Assembly (NCBI GenBank): GCA_036567785.1
Contig: DATCTV010000033.1
Span: 29,367-93,366 of the forward strand
Direction: 5' to 3'
Origin: Desulfomonilia bacterium
Lineage (GTDB): Bacteria > Desulfobacterota > Desulfomonilia > UBA1062
DNA length: 64,000 bases
Positions 16,551 to 25,111 of this stretch are shown in pieces. The number at the start of each line of letters is the position of its first letter. Within the stretch, counting starts at the first letter, position 1. The position numbers and the translations under genes are program-made. The notes under the pieces were generated by a model. The model was not told the origin of the DNA, did not search any database, and was given only the letters and a program-made list of their open reading frames with translations.

Positions 16551-17507
16551 TTGAGTGATGGAAAATATCAAAATATAAAAACCATGGGAGGACTGACTGA
16601 TGTTCCCGGTATCCTGGTGGGACACGCTGAGGACAGAAGCGGCCGTACGGGATGCACAGTGATTCTTTGCCCGGCTGGGGCAGTCCCCGGCGTAGACGCA
16701 AGCGGAGGTAACCCCGGTACCCAGCAGACCGACAGCATCCGTCCCGGTACTGCGGAGTATCCTGTATACGGCGTTCTCCTCACAGGTGGCAGTTTCTTCG
16801 GACTGCCGGCGACAGGCGGTGTGATGCGCTGGATTGTTGAACATGGGCTCGACGATGTACCTCTGGTACCTGCAGCGGTCATTTATGACCTCCCTTACGC
16901 CAAGGGTTCATCCCCACCGGATGCCGCCCTGGCTTACACCGCCTGTAAGGCTGCAAATGCGGGTCCAGTGCCGGAAGGAAATGTAGGTGCTGGGGCGGGA
17001 GCAACAGCTGGTAAAATCTACGGGACGCCCATGAAGAGCGGACTGGGCACTGCCTCTCTTCACATTCCCGGTGGCCCCGTGGTGGCGGCCTTAGCAGTAG
17101 TCAATCCTGTCGGAGACGTATGGGATCGGGGACGTATCGTCGTAGGAGCGCTGCGCCCTGATGGAACTTTCGTCAATCAGACAAGGGCGATGCTAGACGG
17201 AGTGCCATCACCTCTTTTAAAATTGAATACTACAATCGCCGTAGTGGCTACCACAGCGAGGCTAACAAAGGCTGAGGCAAACCGGGTGGCAAAACTTGCC
17301 GACGATGGAATGGCCCGGGCCATATCTCCAAATCATACTCAGTGGGACGGGGACACGGTCTTCTGCCTTGCTCTGGGTTCATACGCCAGTAACCTGTCGA
17401 GTGATGGCCTCGTTACACAGGTGGGCACTGCCGCTGCGGTGGTCCTTGAGCAGGCTATAATAAGAGGAGCGCTGGCAGCGCAATCAGGTACCTATTATGA
17501 AAAATGA
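16551..17507 (+). CDS. P1-family peptidase (DmpA/NylC-type N-terminal nucleophile hydrolase)
   Basis: The 318-residue enzyme (counted from a TTG at 16551 that has GAGGTG at the right distance; ATG at 16545 and GTG at 16542 overlap that site) belongs to the self-processing P1 family of aminopeptidases, beta-peptidases and nylon-oligomer hydrolases. Marks include GGLTDVPGILVGH, TGGSFFGLPATGGV, GNVGAGAGATAGK and LNTTIAVVAT. Cleavage between Asn and the first Thr of the last motif would create the nucleophile, as in NylC. It overlaps the flavoprotein gene by 11 bases, so the two are co-translated. The natural substrate cannot be read from sequence. Confidence 0.85.
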   Translation: MSDGKYQNIKTMGGLTDVPGILVGHAEDRSGRTGCTVILCPAGAVPGVDASGGNPGTQQTDSIRPGTAEYPVYGVLLTGGSFFGLPATGGVMRWIVEHGLDDVPLVPAAVIYDLPYAKGSSPPDAALAYTACKAANAGPVPEGNVGAGAGATAGKIYGTPMKSGLGTASLHIPGGPVVAALAVVNPVGDVWDRGRIVVGALRPDGTFVNQTRAMLDGVPSPLLKLNTTIAVVATTARLTKAEANRVAKLADDGMARAISPNHTQWDGDTVFCLALGSYASNLSSDGLVTQVGTAAAVVLEQAIIRGALAAQSGTYYEK

Positions 17508-18834
17508 TATAGAACTTACAGGACGTATTGTGATCCCCGGGGATCGTAAATACAGTTCGGCACGTAAGGAATTTAACACGTTCTTCAACAGATATCCGTG
17601 TGTCATCGTCTTCGCCCAAAACACGCAGGATGTTGTCAACGCCGTGCTTTGGGCGCGCGAAAAAGACAGACCGTTCCGCATACGCTCCGGCCGCCACAAC
17701 TATGAGGGGCTTTCGGTCGTCGATAACGGGCTCGTTATTGACGTCAGCGATATGAAACGTGTGGAGGTGGACAGTCAAAGCGGCACTGTAACGGTTCAGA
17801 CCGGACTGCGTGATTTCCAGTTGGCCGAGGCACTGGGAGCCAAAGGGCTGGTCGTTCCGCCCGGCCTTTGCCCGACCACAGGCATCGCTGGTTTTACTCT
17901 CGGCGGCGGTCAGAGCAGTCTGTCCCGTCCGTGGGGCTTGGCGACTGACAACCTGATCGAGGCGGAGATGGTTGACGCCAACGGCCGCGTGCTTCGCGCA
18001 AATGCCAACCACAACGACGATTTGTTCTGGGCCCTGCGAGGGGGCGGCAACGGAAATTTCGGAGTCTGCACCTCCTTTAAATTCCGTACGCACCAAATCG
18101 ACACAGTTGCCTACGTCGCAATAAACTGGGATCTGTGCGATTTGAAGCCGGTGCTGAAAACCTGGCAGGAGTATACGGTCCCCGATTCCGATAATCGGCT
18201 TACCCCGCTGCTCACAATCGCTTCAGGGCAGCAGTCCCTTCTGATGATGCAGGGGGTCTTCCTCGGCTCTGCCGAAGACCTGCGCCGCCTGCTGCAGCCT
18301 TTACTCCAGGCTGGTACACCGCAACAGGTAACAATTGAAGAAATACCTTGGCTTGAGGCCGCGGCCCGTATTGGAGCCACTCAGCCGGATACTCCCGAGC
18401 CGTTCAAGAGCGTAGGACCTTTCGTTAATAAGCTGCTGCCGGATGAAGGTATAGACATCATTCAACGTTTCATCAGCGAGCCGCCTACTTCTTCGGTCAG
18501 CGTCTTTTTCCACGGCCTTGGCGGAGCGGTTGCTGAAGTTCCGAATGATGCAACGGCATACTTTTACCGCAAGGCTCTGTCGAACATGTCCTTTTTTGCA
18601 ACTTGGAGTACACCGGAAGGGGCTACTCCGGGCATCCGCTGGGTGGAGGACTTCCGAAGGGCGATGCGCCCGTTTACCCAAGGCGTATACGTTAATACGC
18701 AGGACCTCTCGATCAAGAACTGGCCTGAGGCGTATTATGGCAGCAATTTCAAACGATTGACTAAGGTTAAAGCCAAATACGATCCTGAGAATGTATTTCA
18801 CTTTCCGCAGAGTATACCGCCTGCATGCAAATAA
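17497..18834 (+). CDS. BBE-like FAD-linked oxidoreductase with bicovalent flavin site
   Basis: The 445-residue protein is of the berberine-bridge-enzyme/6-hydroxynicotine oxidase family. The FAD-binding half shows IRSGRHNYEG with His67, GLCPTTGIAGFTLGGGQSSLSRPWGL with Cys125, and DLFWALRGGGNGNFGV. The spacing of His67 and Cys125 fits double covalent flavin attachment. The C-terminal ending, YDPENVFHFPQSIPP, is the usual BBE motif. It overlaps the peptidase gene and probably acts on the same compound class, by inference only. No signal peptide is seen. Confidence 0.9.
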   Translation: MKNDIELTGRIVIPGDRKYSSARKEFNTFFNRYPCVIVFAQNTQDVVNAVLWAREKDRPFRIRSGRHNYEGLSVVDNGLVIDVSDMKRVEVDSQSGTVTVQTGLRDFQLAEALGAKGLVVPPGLCPTTGIAGFTLGGGQSSLSRPWGLATDNLIEAEMVDANGRVLRANANHNDDLFWALRGGGNGNFGVCTSFKFRTHQIDTVAYVAINWDLCDLKPVLKTWQEYTVPDSDNRLTPLLTIASGQQSLLMMQGVFLGSAEDLRRLLQPLLQAGTPQQVTIEEIPWLEAAARIGATQPDTPEPFKSVGPFVNKLLPDEGIDIIQRFISEPPTSSVSVFFHGLGGAVAEVPNDATAYFYRKALSNMSFFATWSTPEGATPGIRWVEDFRRAMRPFTQGVYVNTQDLSIKNWPEAYYGSNFKRLTKVKAKYDPENVFHFPQSIPPACK

Positions 18835-18875
18835 AAAATTGAAAGCAGTAGTCCATTCTTCGACCACTGCTTTCA
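18830..18875 (-). terminator. Terminator of the AbiE operon
   Basis: Arms GAAAGCAGT and ACTGCTTTC (18841-18849, 18866-18874) with further pairing inside the loop are followed on the minus strand by AATTTTTTATTT. The stem begins at the AbiEii stop codon and separates it from the convergent flavoprotein gene. Confidence 0.75.
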
Positions 18876-19880
18876 GAACATTTGCTGTTGCGGGCCTTCA
18901 CTGGTGGTCTGTGTCATTTGTAGACCTTCATCCAGTTTAAGCAAGGATTGATTCAGTGCGCTCATGGACACAGACAATTGTGTGGGCGAAAGGATATCCC
19001 TCTGTGAAAATACATAAATCTCCTGCATCTTTGAAAAGGCTGCAGAAAGTTCTGCATCAACATCAATTGCCTGAAACAGCTGAAATTCGGAAAACGGTTT
19101 TTCCGTAAGATCGCTTCCAATTCTTTCTTTTTCTTCTCTGCGCTTGTAGGCAAGCATTTTTATCAAGTCCTCCGGTGCAGAAAGTAGAGTCTGTATTCTG
19201 TCCTGCTCCATCATCGTGGTCAGATCGTAAAGATGCTTTGCGGTGTCAAACAGCATACGGCGCTGGTAGTAAAACTCTGCAGCCAGTATTTTGTCTGCAA
19301 AAATCCGTTCCATCTTAATGGTCCCGATCACAAACGGTCTGACCTCATAACTGCTTTCCAGGACTTGACGTTGTAATTGGGTAGCTTCCGAATAGAGCAG
19401 AGGCGAGATCTCAAGGGTTTCAACAGGCTCACTGATGGTGAAGGATGTCGCCTCAACTTTCACATATCCAAACCGTTGAAGCGCATCATCAGCATCAATG
19501 TTGGTAACAGGATCATATTCATATACACTGGTGATGCTGCCCCTTTGATTGCTTTCCTTTGTTTTGTCTGCTGTTCTCAAAAGGGTGATGTAGCCGTTCG
19601 CCGCTACCTCCAGACGCTTTTTCCCTTGACTTTTTGAGCAGTTCTGTATCTCAACTGTAAGATCGATATCTTCGGAAAAGCGCTTCATACGGCCTATTGC
19701 TTTATACAAGGCGGTACCGCCCTTAAAGTATGCCGGAAGCGTACCCTGCTTTTCCGCCAACTCCCATAGAAGCAGAGTAAGATAATAATCTTTCTCTATG
19801 ATGTCGCTTCGAATGCCGGTTCTCCGGCTGATATCGGAAAGCAAATCTCCAAACGCTTCTCTATCTTGATGTAGCTTCAT
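18873..19880 (-). CDS. abiEii: AbiEii-type nucleotidyltransferase toxin
   Basis: The 335-residue protein carries the AbiEii/DNA polymerase beta-like nucleotidyltransferase signature FKGGTALYKAIGRMKRFSEDIDLTVE (residues about 52-77), with GG..., RxS and the DxD metal site. It is the toxin of a type IV toxin-antitoxin system that blocks phage growth by modifying RNA acceptor ends. It overlaps the antitoxin gene by 20 bases. The C-terminus, EGPQQQMF, is only a weak match to the ICE tail. Confidence 0.88.
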   Translation of the reverse strand: MKLHQDREAFGDLLSDISRRTGIRSDIIEKDYYLTLLLWELAEKQGTLPAYFKGGTALYKAIGRMKRFSEDIDLTVEIQNCSKSQGKKRLEVAANGYITLLRTADKTKESNQRGSITSVYEYDPVTNIDADDALQRFGYVKVEATSFTISEPVETLEISPLLYSEATQLQRQVLESSYEVRPFVIGTIKMERIFADKILAAEFYYQRRMLFDTAKHLYDLTTMMEQDRIQTLLSAPEDLIKMLAYKRREEKERIGSDLTEKPFSEFQLFQAIDVDAELSAAFSKMQEIYVFSQRDILSPTQLSVSMSALNQSLLKLDEGLQMTQTTSEGPQQQMF

Positions 19881-20529
19881 TTTTCACCTCCATGAGTAAA
19901 TCAATGAGCGGCAGCACTATTTTCTGTGAGTAGTATCTGCGCGCTGTGAAGATCAGTGTAAGGCTGTCTAATTGTTGCCTTTTTGCATACTGCAACAGCA
20001 ACTGCTTCGGGTTTTCCGCATCTGTATGCGCATCTGGCAGTTCGTCAAATATATCGATGAACTGAAGGTATTTCCAATTCTCGTCCGTCACAACCGCAGG
20101 CGGCTTTCGCACTTTGATATGGCAGCCTTCCGGCAGCTTAGCTCCATAACGGTTTGTAGTGATTTCTATGTCACGGGGAATCAGGGTTGTCAGCCCCAGC
20201 TTGTTGAACAGGGAAGCCCCGGATTCATAACCTATTTTTACACCATTTTGTATCGTTAGTGTTTTTAACAGCACCTGGTCGATGCTGGGCGTGACCTTCC
20301 CAAAAACGGTTTGTTTTACATGGCAGTAGACACCTTTTTGCAGTCGCTCAATCTCGCCCTTGTCCGCCATCCGTTTCAGCTTGACGTTGGTTAAGGTCTT
20401 GGCCTGATCGTATGGAAGTGCGAACTTCTCAGCCAACTGCTCCGCAATGTCCTCGGTTTGGATTGCTGCTTCGTAAGGCATATCTTTGACGGTTTGGGCA
20501 ATGTGTTCTCCATATCCGGTCTGTTCCAT
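19861..20529 (-). CDS. abiEi: AbiEi-type antitoxin/repressor (DUF6088-like)
   Basis: The 222-residue protein begins with a winged-helix-like domain (residues 1-70, with AEQLAEKFALPYDQAKTLTNVKLKRMADKGEIERLQKGVY) followed by the AbiEi antitoxin domain (GYESGASLFNKLGLTTLIPRDIEITTNRYGAKLP). AbiEi proteins neutralise AbiEii and repress their own promoter through inverted repeats, and such repeats are present just upstream. It starts behind a GGGGGTGAAAAT site. Confidence 0.87.
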   Translation of the reverse strand: MEQTGYGEHIAQTVKDMPYEAAIQTEDIAEQLAEKFALPYDQAKTLTNVKLKRMADKGEIERLQKGVYCHVKQTVFGKVTPSIDQVLLKTLTIQNGVKIGYESGASLFNKLGLTTLIPRDIEITTNRYGAKLPEGCHIKVRKPPAVVTDENWKYLQFIDIFDELPDAHTDAENPKQLLLQYAKRQQLDSLTLIFTARRYYSQKIVLPLIDLLMEVKNEATSR

Positions 20530-20542
20530 ATTTTCACCCCCT

Positions 20543-20616
20543 AAAGTGATATTATAACCATGATTTTTATCTCATATTCTTGCCATCATAATATCACTTT
20601 ATGCACCGAAAGTCAA
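20543..20616 (-). promoter_or_regulatory. abiE promoter with AbiEi-type operator
   Basis: Two perfect 13-base inverted arms, AAAGTGATATTAT at 20543-20555 and ATAATATCACTTT at 20588-20600, flank a 32-base centre. On the minus strand TTGACT (20616-20611) and TATTAT (20593-20588) are 17 bases apart, and the -10 lies inside the distal arm. This matches the known AbiEi autoregulation through paired inverted sites over the promoter. Confidence 0.75.
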
Positions 20617-20985
20617 TTTGCTGTGCCATTTATAAATAATAAATCTAAAATAAAATTTCAACATTGCCATTGGATAATAGCGTTTATCTCTTGACTTTTC
20701 TCTCTGTCAGAGCTCATATAGACATCAACGGGGATTTCTCGGAAAAATAAAAGCATCATGGCAGGCGAATATGTTACGAGCATATCCGCCCTGCACAAGG
20801 TGAGACAAGCACCCTGCACAACCGTTAAACGGCACCATGACAAGGTTATTTTACCTCGTTTTTTATGGCTGCACAAGGATAAACTTTCGCGCGTGCAAGG
20901 GGAACGGGCGTGAACCGCCCTCACCTTTGCATGTGTTTTTATACACAGGGAAATTTCCGACCATATTATGAAAGGTCGGGATCAT
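20617..20985. other. Intergenic region upstream of the hypothetical gene at 20986
   Basis: About 370 bases with no convincing gene. A GGGCG-TGAAC-CGCCC hairpin lies near 20908, and an inverted pair CCGACC (20958) / GGTCGG (20974) brackets the start region of the next gene and could mask its ribosome-binding site. The minus-strand open frame here has no coding character. Confidence 0.4.
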
Positions 20986-21648
20986 ATGAACATCTTTGAA
21001 AACAGGAACAGCTTTATTGGCACTTTTGAACCAGAGCGTATAAAATGCTCTGTTCAAAATCTCTTTAAGCTTGCAAAAGAAATCCGTGAAAAGCTCGGCA
21101 AGCAGGGCTATCTGCTTGACAGCTATCTATCCTACGTGCTGGAAGCCGCCAACAACACCTTGCTCTACGAAGCCGCAGAAAAAGGCTTTGAGGCAGGTTC
21201 TGAGCTTCAAAATCTCTGCTATGCCGTGATGGATGGCAGCGGGGCACTGGAAGAACACCCTTTTTATCAAACTGTAAAACAGTCCTTCGATTTACAGCAG
21301 GACACCTATCAGGAAAGAACAACAATTATGAGCCTGCACAGCGCTTTATTGGCCGATGCGTTTATGGAATATGCCACTCAGTCTTATGTGCGAGAACAGG
21401 TTGGTATGTTGAATATCCTGGATGATGTAAAGCTGTGCGAGCTTTATAAAAAAATCATTCTCCTTGTTGATGAAAACTTGATGGAACAATTAAATCTCGC
21501 GCTTAAGGAACGGTTTTTTATTGTGCCTGTGGTTGCAGGGTTCATGCAGGGACTCACCAACGATCTTTTATACAGCTTGACCTATCGTGACAGTGAAACA
21601 AGCAGACAAATATTTCAGTTGATTATGGATGCCATGTCTATAGAATAA
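20986..21648 (+). CDS. Hypothetical cargo protein
   Basis: The 220-residue soluble, helix-rich protein starts at MNIFENRNSFIGTF, with an ATG six codons earlier as alternative; neither has a strong Shine-Dalgarno sequence. No domain is recognised: the sequence shows long amphipathic helices and no metal or nucleotide motif. It lies divergent from abiE and convergent with the T4SS gene at 21742, and has its own strong terminator, so it is an independent cargo gene. Confidence 0.65.
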   Translation: MNIFENRNSFIGTFEPERIKCSVQNLFKLAKEIREKLGKQGYLLDSYLSYVLEAANNTLLYEAAEKGFEAGSELQNLCYAVMDGSGALEEHPFYQTVKQSFDLQQDTYQERTTIMSLHSALLADAFMEYATQSYVREQVGMLNILDDVKLCELYKKIILLVDENLMEQLNLALKERFFIVPVVAGFMQGLTNDLLYSLTYRDSETSRQIFQLIMDAMSIE

Positions 21649-21663
21649 TTCATATATGAAAAG

Positions 21664-21706
21664 GCAACCGGCAAGCCTATGACAGGAGCATTTGCCGGTT
21701 GCTTTC
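21664..21706 (+). terminator. Strong terminator of the hypothetical cargo gene
   Basis: An 11-bp perfect stem, GCAACCGGCAA / TTGCCGGTTGC, with a 17-base loop is followed by TTTCT. It ends about 15 bases after the stop codon of the plus-strand gene. Confidence 0.8.
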
Positions 21707-21741
21707 TAATGCTGTTTTTTCTCTCTGTAAAAGCGGGAAAA

Positions 21742-22332
21742 TCAATCATTTAAAATCATCCATCTTTCACCGTCATATTCTTCAAACTTTTCAGTAGTCA
21801 CGTTCTGCTCAAAATAGATCGCCAGCAAGCGTTTGATGTCCTCCTTGCCGGCGCGCTTAGTAGAAAAGCCCTGCTCACGCAGAGTTTTTTCTATGCGGTT
21901 TAAGTAGGGGAACACCTCGCTTTCCTTCTCATTTCGGAGCCGGATCACCACCAGGAATTCTCTGGCCGTCGCCATCTGCACCTGTATCCGGTCAAGCTGA
22001 GTCAGATCCTGCTCCAGCATCCTTCTCACTGCCGGGTTACCTTCCTGTTCCAACCGGGTTCTGAGAAACTGCTTGTTGTCCTCAAAGTTCTCCCGGCTGT
22101 TCAAGCATAAAAACTCCAGCTCGGCCATACCCTTGAGCACTGTCATCAATGCGTAGATCCTGGCGGAGATGCTTTCCTCGGAAAGGACGGAAATATTGGT
22201 CGGCTTGACGCAGAAGTATACTAACTCGTCGCCCCGGTTCGTCGCCAGGCTGTAGTCGGTGACGGCCCTGGTATTGATGAGCTGTCTTGTAAACTGCTTT
22301 TGCTTGACTTTTTTCTTTTCTGTTTTATTCAT
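21742..22332 (-). CDS. T4SS-associated cytoplasmic protein next to PrgI
   Basis: The 196-residue basic, coiled-coil-prone protein starts at MNKTEKKKVKQKQ, where its ATG overlaps the end of the PrgI gene by eight bases. In CD1110-type conjugation modules a protein of this size lies between PrgI and VirB4. It carries motifs (FCVKPTNISVLSEE, AREFLVVIRLRNE) reminiscent of the N-terminal non-ATPase part of VirB4, and it may supply that part since the VirB4 here is short. That role is inferred. Confidence 0.65.
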   Translation of the reverse strand: MNKTEKKKVKQKQFTRQLINTRAVTDYSLATNRGDELVYFCVKPTNISVLSEESISARIYALMTVLKGMAELEFLCLNSRENFEDNKQFLRTRLEQEGNPAVRRMLEQDLTQLDRIQVQMATAREFLVVIRLRNEKESEVFPYLNRIEKTLREQGFSTKRAGKEDIKRLLAIYFEQNVTTEKFEEYDGERWMILND

Positions 22333-22594
22333 ACTTGGTGTACCCCCATTCGTAGACCTGCTGTTTCGTAAAGAAAAAGGCGCAGGCATATTTGATAAAG
22401 TCGAGGATGCTGGTATCGTCAAACCGTATGGTCAGAAACGCATACAGGGCGGTGATGACGATGGGCGGCAGGAAACGGAGCTGAGCCAGCGCAAACACAG
22501 AGAGTAAAAGACCGATGCCGATCACGCCGATGTCGCGGAGCTGCCACAGCCACAGCACCGCCTTGGATTTCAGGTTGTCAGGGTAAATGTACAT
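22325..22594 (-). CDS. PrgI-family membrane protein (VirB3-like)
   Basis: The 89-residue protein starts at MYIYPDNLKSKAVLWLWQLRD behind AAGGAGG. Two adjacent membrane segments (residues about 22-60) and a short cytoplasmic end (FFTKQQVYEWGYTKYE) match the PrgI/TcpE-VirB3 type of T4SS inner component. Overlaps on both sides tie it to the neighbouring genes. Confidence 0.85.
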   Translation of the reverse strand: MYIYPDNLKSKAVLWLWQLRDIGVIGIGLLLSVFALAQLRFLPPIVITALYAFLTIRFDDTSILDFIKYACAFFFTKQQVYEWGYTKYE

Positions 22595-22595
22595 A

Positions 22596-24677
22596 TCAGG
22601 AAGCCTCCTTTTCTTGCTTGAATTTCTGTAAAAAATAGGCGATCCCCCGGAGCACATGCTCCACACAGGGAATCGCCACACTATTGCCGAGTGCTTTGTA
22701 CCGGGCGCTGTCCGATGCATCGGGGATGTCCGTCCAATAATCCGGAAACCCTTGAAGCCGTTCGCATTCCAGCGGCGTCAGTCTCCGGATCAGCTTACCG
22801 ACGCGAACAGGATGCACGTTGTTGAGGGAGTACCCACCATCCGTTTTAGACTGGAGGGTTCCACACAGATCGCCGTTTTCCACACCGTTCCGGCAGTCCA
22901 GCCCGGCGACGTCAGATTCGCACACTAGGTCGGTTGCATCCTTGTACTGTCTTGCGCTTTGGGTGCTGACCACCTCGTTTTGTGCATATTCGTCACTTCG
23001 CTGCTGGGAAAAGACACAATGCCGATCAGTGGCCGTTACGGTATAGCTGATGTCAGGCTGTACGCCGATGCCGTTCCCGCCGTTATGATCCTGCCGGTCG
23101 ATAATATTACCGGCGATACAGTAGGTTTCGTCAGGTGACAGATCGGCACATTCTTCATCTGGAAGAACAGCCGGCTGGGAAATCAGCGGCACGTTGTTAC
23201 CCCCCGTGCCATATCGGGCGGACATCGTTGAGACTATCTCATGGGGGCCAGTATAGCGCGAGTCAATGCCATGGTTCTCGAACAGTTCCGGTTGGTTCCC
23301 CAATACAAGAGGGGGATGTCCGTCCATCTGCGCCCGCAGCGTAGCTGTGATATTTTCAGTGATATCCATACGGTTGCCGCCCTGGTCATTCAGGCACAGC
23401 ACCGATGGTACCATGTTTGTACCGCTTTCCGAAGCCTTTAGCGTTGGCGCGCATTCTTCCTGATAACCTATGCCTCCGGCTTTCGAACCCTGCCCGGCAG
23501 AAAAAGAAGCCGCAAACAGGAGTCCACCCGGATTTCTTCCACCGCCGCCGTCTGCGCCGGCCAAGGTTGGAGCAATACTTTCTGGCGTAAAAATTCTATC
23601 CTGTTGAGTATCCCAGGGTGTTAAACAATTTGAGCAGTCCTGATTCGGTGTTTCGGCAATAAAGGTCTGCTGCTTCATGCCGGGCTGAGCTTGTATCGTA
23701 CCAGCCACGTCATTCAGTTCCCGCACTTCATCCCGCTGGTTACAGGCGAAGGCTACCGGCAGATTATCCGAGCAGGACAGGTTTTCTTTTTCTGTTGTTA
23801 CATAACCATGTCCGCCGCCACCACCACCGCCGCTGTAAAGGGAGGGCCAAACACCGCCGCTTTCATAAATACGGCGGCTCTGCACATCCCACGGTGTCAG
23901 ACATTCTCTGCCGTTATCTCCGTGATTGGACGGATTCCCGCCTGTATTTCCAGTGCCTTTTTCAGGACAGGCGGCAGCTCCTTGCCGCGTTTCTTCGCTC
24001 TCCGCAGAATCCCCAAACAAGCGGTCTTGCTCAAATAATATTTGGGGTGCGGTTCGGCCTGCAAAATCTGCAACAAGGTAGATACGTTTCCTCCGTTGCG
24101 GGGTGCGGGGCCAGTATTGAGCATCCAATACTCTCCAAGCAACGGAGAATTGATCTCCCAATATGGCCCCAGCAGATTGCCATACCCCTCCCGGAGGTCG
24201 AGGTATAGATACGGTACTGTCAGCAATTCTGCAGGTTTCTTCGAGTACCGCCCTGAAATCCTCGGAGTCTGAGGAACTGAAGGCTCCGGGAACATTTTCC
24301 CAGCACATATACCGAGGTCGAACAGCGTCAGCTGTCCTTCCGTTTGCTTTGTCATACGCTCTCATCTCCTTGATGACACGAACCTGCTCCATGAACAGCC
24401 CGGAACGTTCGCCTTGAAGGCCGGCGCGTTTTCCTGCCACACTAAGATCCTGACATGGACTCCCCCCGCAGACCACATCCACGGGAGTCAGTTCGGCACC
24501 TTTCAGCTGTGTGATGTCGCCAACATGGAGCATATCCGGAAACCGTAATTTCGTGACTTTAATTGGAAACGGTTCGATTTCGCTGGCCCATACAGGGGTA
24601 AAGCCCTGCCGGACGCCTGCCAGCGGAAATCCACCGATCCCGTCGAACAGGCTTCCGAGGGTCAGCAGTGAAGTCAC
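22596..24677 (-). CDS. dcm: C5-cytosine DNA methyltransferase with a large repeated target-recognition region
   Basis: The 693-residue protein begins at a GTG whose bases overlap the stop of the preceding gene (GTGA). The catalytic half has LGSLFDGIGGFPLAG (AdoMet), GGSPCQDLSVAGKRAGL (catalytic Cys), ENVPGAF and QRRKRIYLVAD, and the C-terminus has LTPLECERLQGFPDYWTD and YKALGNSVAIPCVEH. The central part, residues about 270-600, holds some eight degenerate copies of a short unit (APTLAGADGGGG, APTLKASESG, ATLRAQMDGHPP, STMSARYGTGGNN, TVTATDRH, GTLQSKTDGG). No nuclease is nearby, so it looks like an orphan methylase protecting the ICE. Confidence 0.9.
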   Translation of the reverse strand: MTSLLTLGSLFDGIGGFPLAGVRQGFTPVWASEIEPFPIKVTKLRFPDMLHVGDITQLKGAELTPVDVVCGGSPCQDLSVAGKRAGLQGERSGLFMEQVRVIKEMRAYDKANGRTADAVRPRYMCWENVPGAFSSSDSEDFRAVLEETCRIADSTVSIPRPPGGVWQSAGAILGDQFSVAWRVLDAQYWPRTPQRRKRIYLVADFAGRTAPQILFEQDRLFGDSAESEETRQGAAACPEKGTGNTGGNPSNHGDNGRECLTPWDVQSRRIYESGGVWPSLYSGGGGGGGHGYVTTEKENLSCSDNLPVAFACNQRDEVRELNDVAGTIQAQPGMKQQTFIAETPNQDCSNCLTPWDTQQDRIFTPESIAPTLAGADGGGGRNPGGLLFAASFSAGQGSKAGGIGYQEECAPTLKASESGTNMVPSVLCLNDQGGNRMDITENITATLRAQMDGHPPLVLGNQPELFENHGIDSRYTGPHEIVSTMSARYGTGGNNVPLISQPAVLPDEECADLSPDETYCIAGNIIDRQDHNGGNGIGVQPDISYTVTATDRHCVFSQQRSDEYAQNEVVSTQSARQYKDATDLVCESDVAGLDCRNGVENGDLCGTLQSKTDGGYSLNNVHPVRVGKLIRRLTPLECERLQGFPDYWTDIPDASDSARYKALGNSVAIPCVEHVLRGIAYFLQKFKQEKEAS

Positions 24678-25111
24678 AGCTGCAGCTTCATGCCGGAGGA
24701 GGGCGCTTCCTCCAGCTCGATCTCCCTTTCTTTTCCGCAGATTGAGCCGGCGCTCTGCCGTGCCCAAATACCGTACTGCTTCATAGCGATTCCTCCTTTT
24801 ATTTGTTCTGTTGATATGTTCCGTATTGGAATGCCGAGCCGCTCGGCCTCCGCGATCTCACAGCCCATTCCGTGGCTGATCCGCTCACCGCAAATCCATA
24901 CCTCATCGCAGGAGGCCAGTACTCGCAAGCCCATCTGAATGCCGGCCTCTCTTTCAGCGGGGACTGAGTCATCCAAGATTTGCGGGTACAGCATATGGAC
25001 AGCTATGGGCGCACACCCTTGATCCGCGGCATAGCGGCAGGCGGCTCTGGCAAACCGAAGATTGTTTTCGATATCTCCCGCGAAGGGAGAACAGATATAT
25101 ACCAGCTTCAT
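24674..25111 (-). CDS. Nucleoside 2-deoxyribosyltransferase-like protein (DUF4406/DUF7768-like)
   Basis: The 145-residue protein starts at MKLVYICSPFAGDIENN, with ATGA overlap to the preceding TrbL-like gene. The SPFAG motif, the YPQILDD segment and GCEIAEAERLGIPI resemble the small Rossmann-like deoxyribosyltransferase family found in phages and ICEs. The last 40 residues look like a separate appended segment and end EEAPSSGMKLQL, a shared-tail member. Enzyme activity is inferred from fold only. Confidence 0.72.
   Translation of the reverse strand: MKLVYICSPFAGDIENNLRFARAACRYAADQGCAPIAVHMLYPQILDDSVPAEREAGIQMGLRVLASCDEVWICGERISHGMGCEIAEAERLGIPIRNISTEQIKGGIAMKQYGIWARQSAGSICGKEREIELEEAPSSGMKLQL

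Noticed and set aside
20658..20924. 88-codon minus-strand frame between abiE and the next gene
   Set aside because: Unusual composition, no ribosome-binding site and no similarity to known domains; treated as intergenic.
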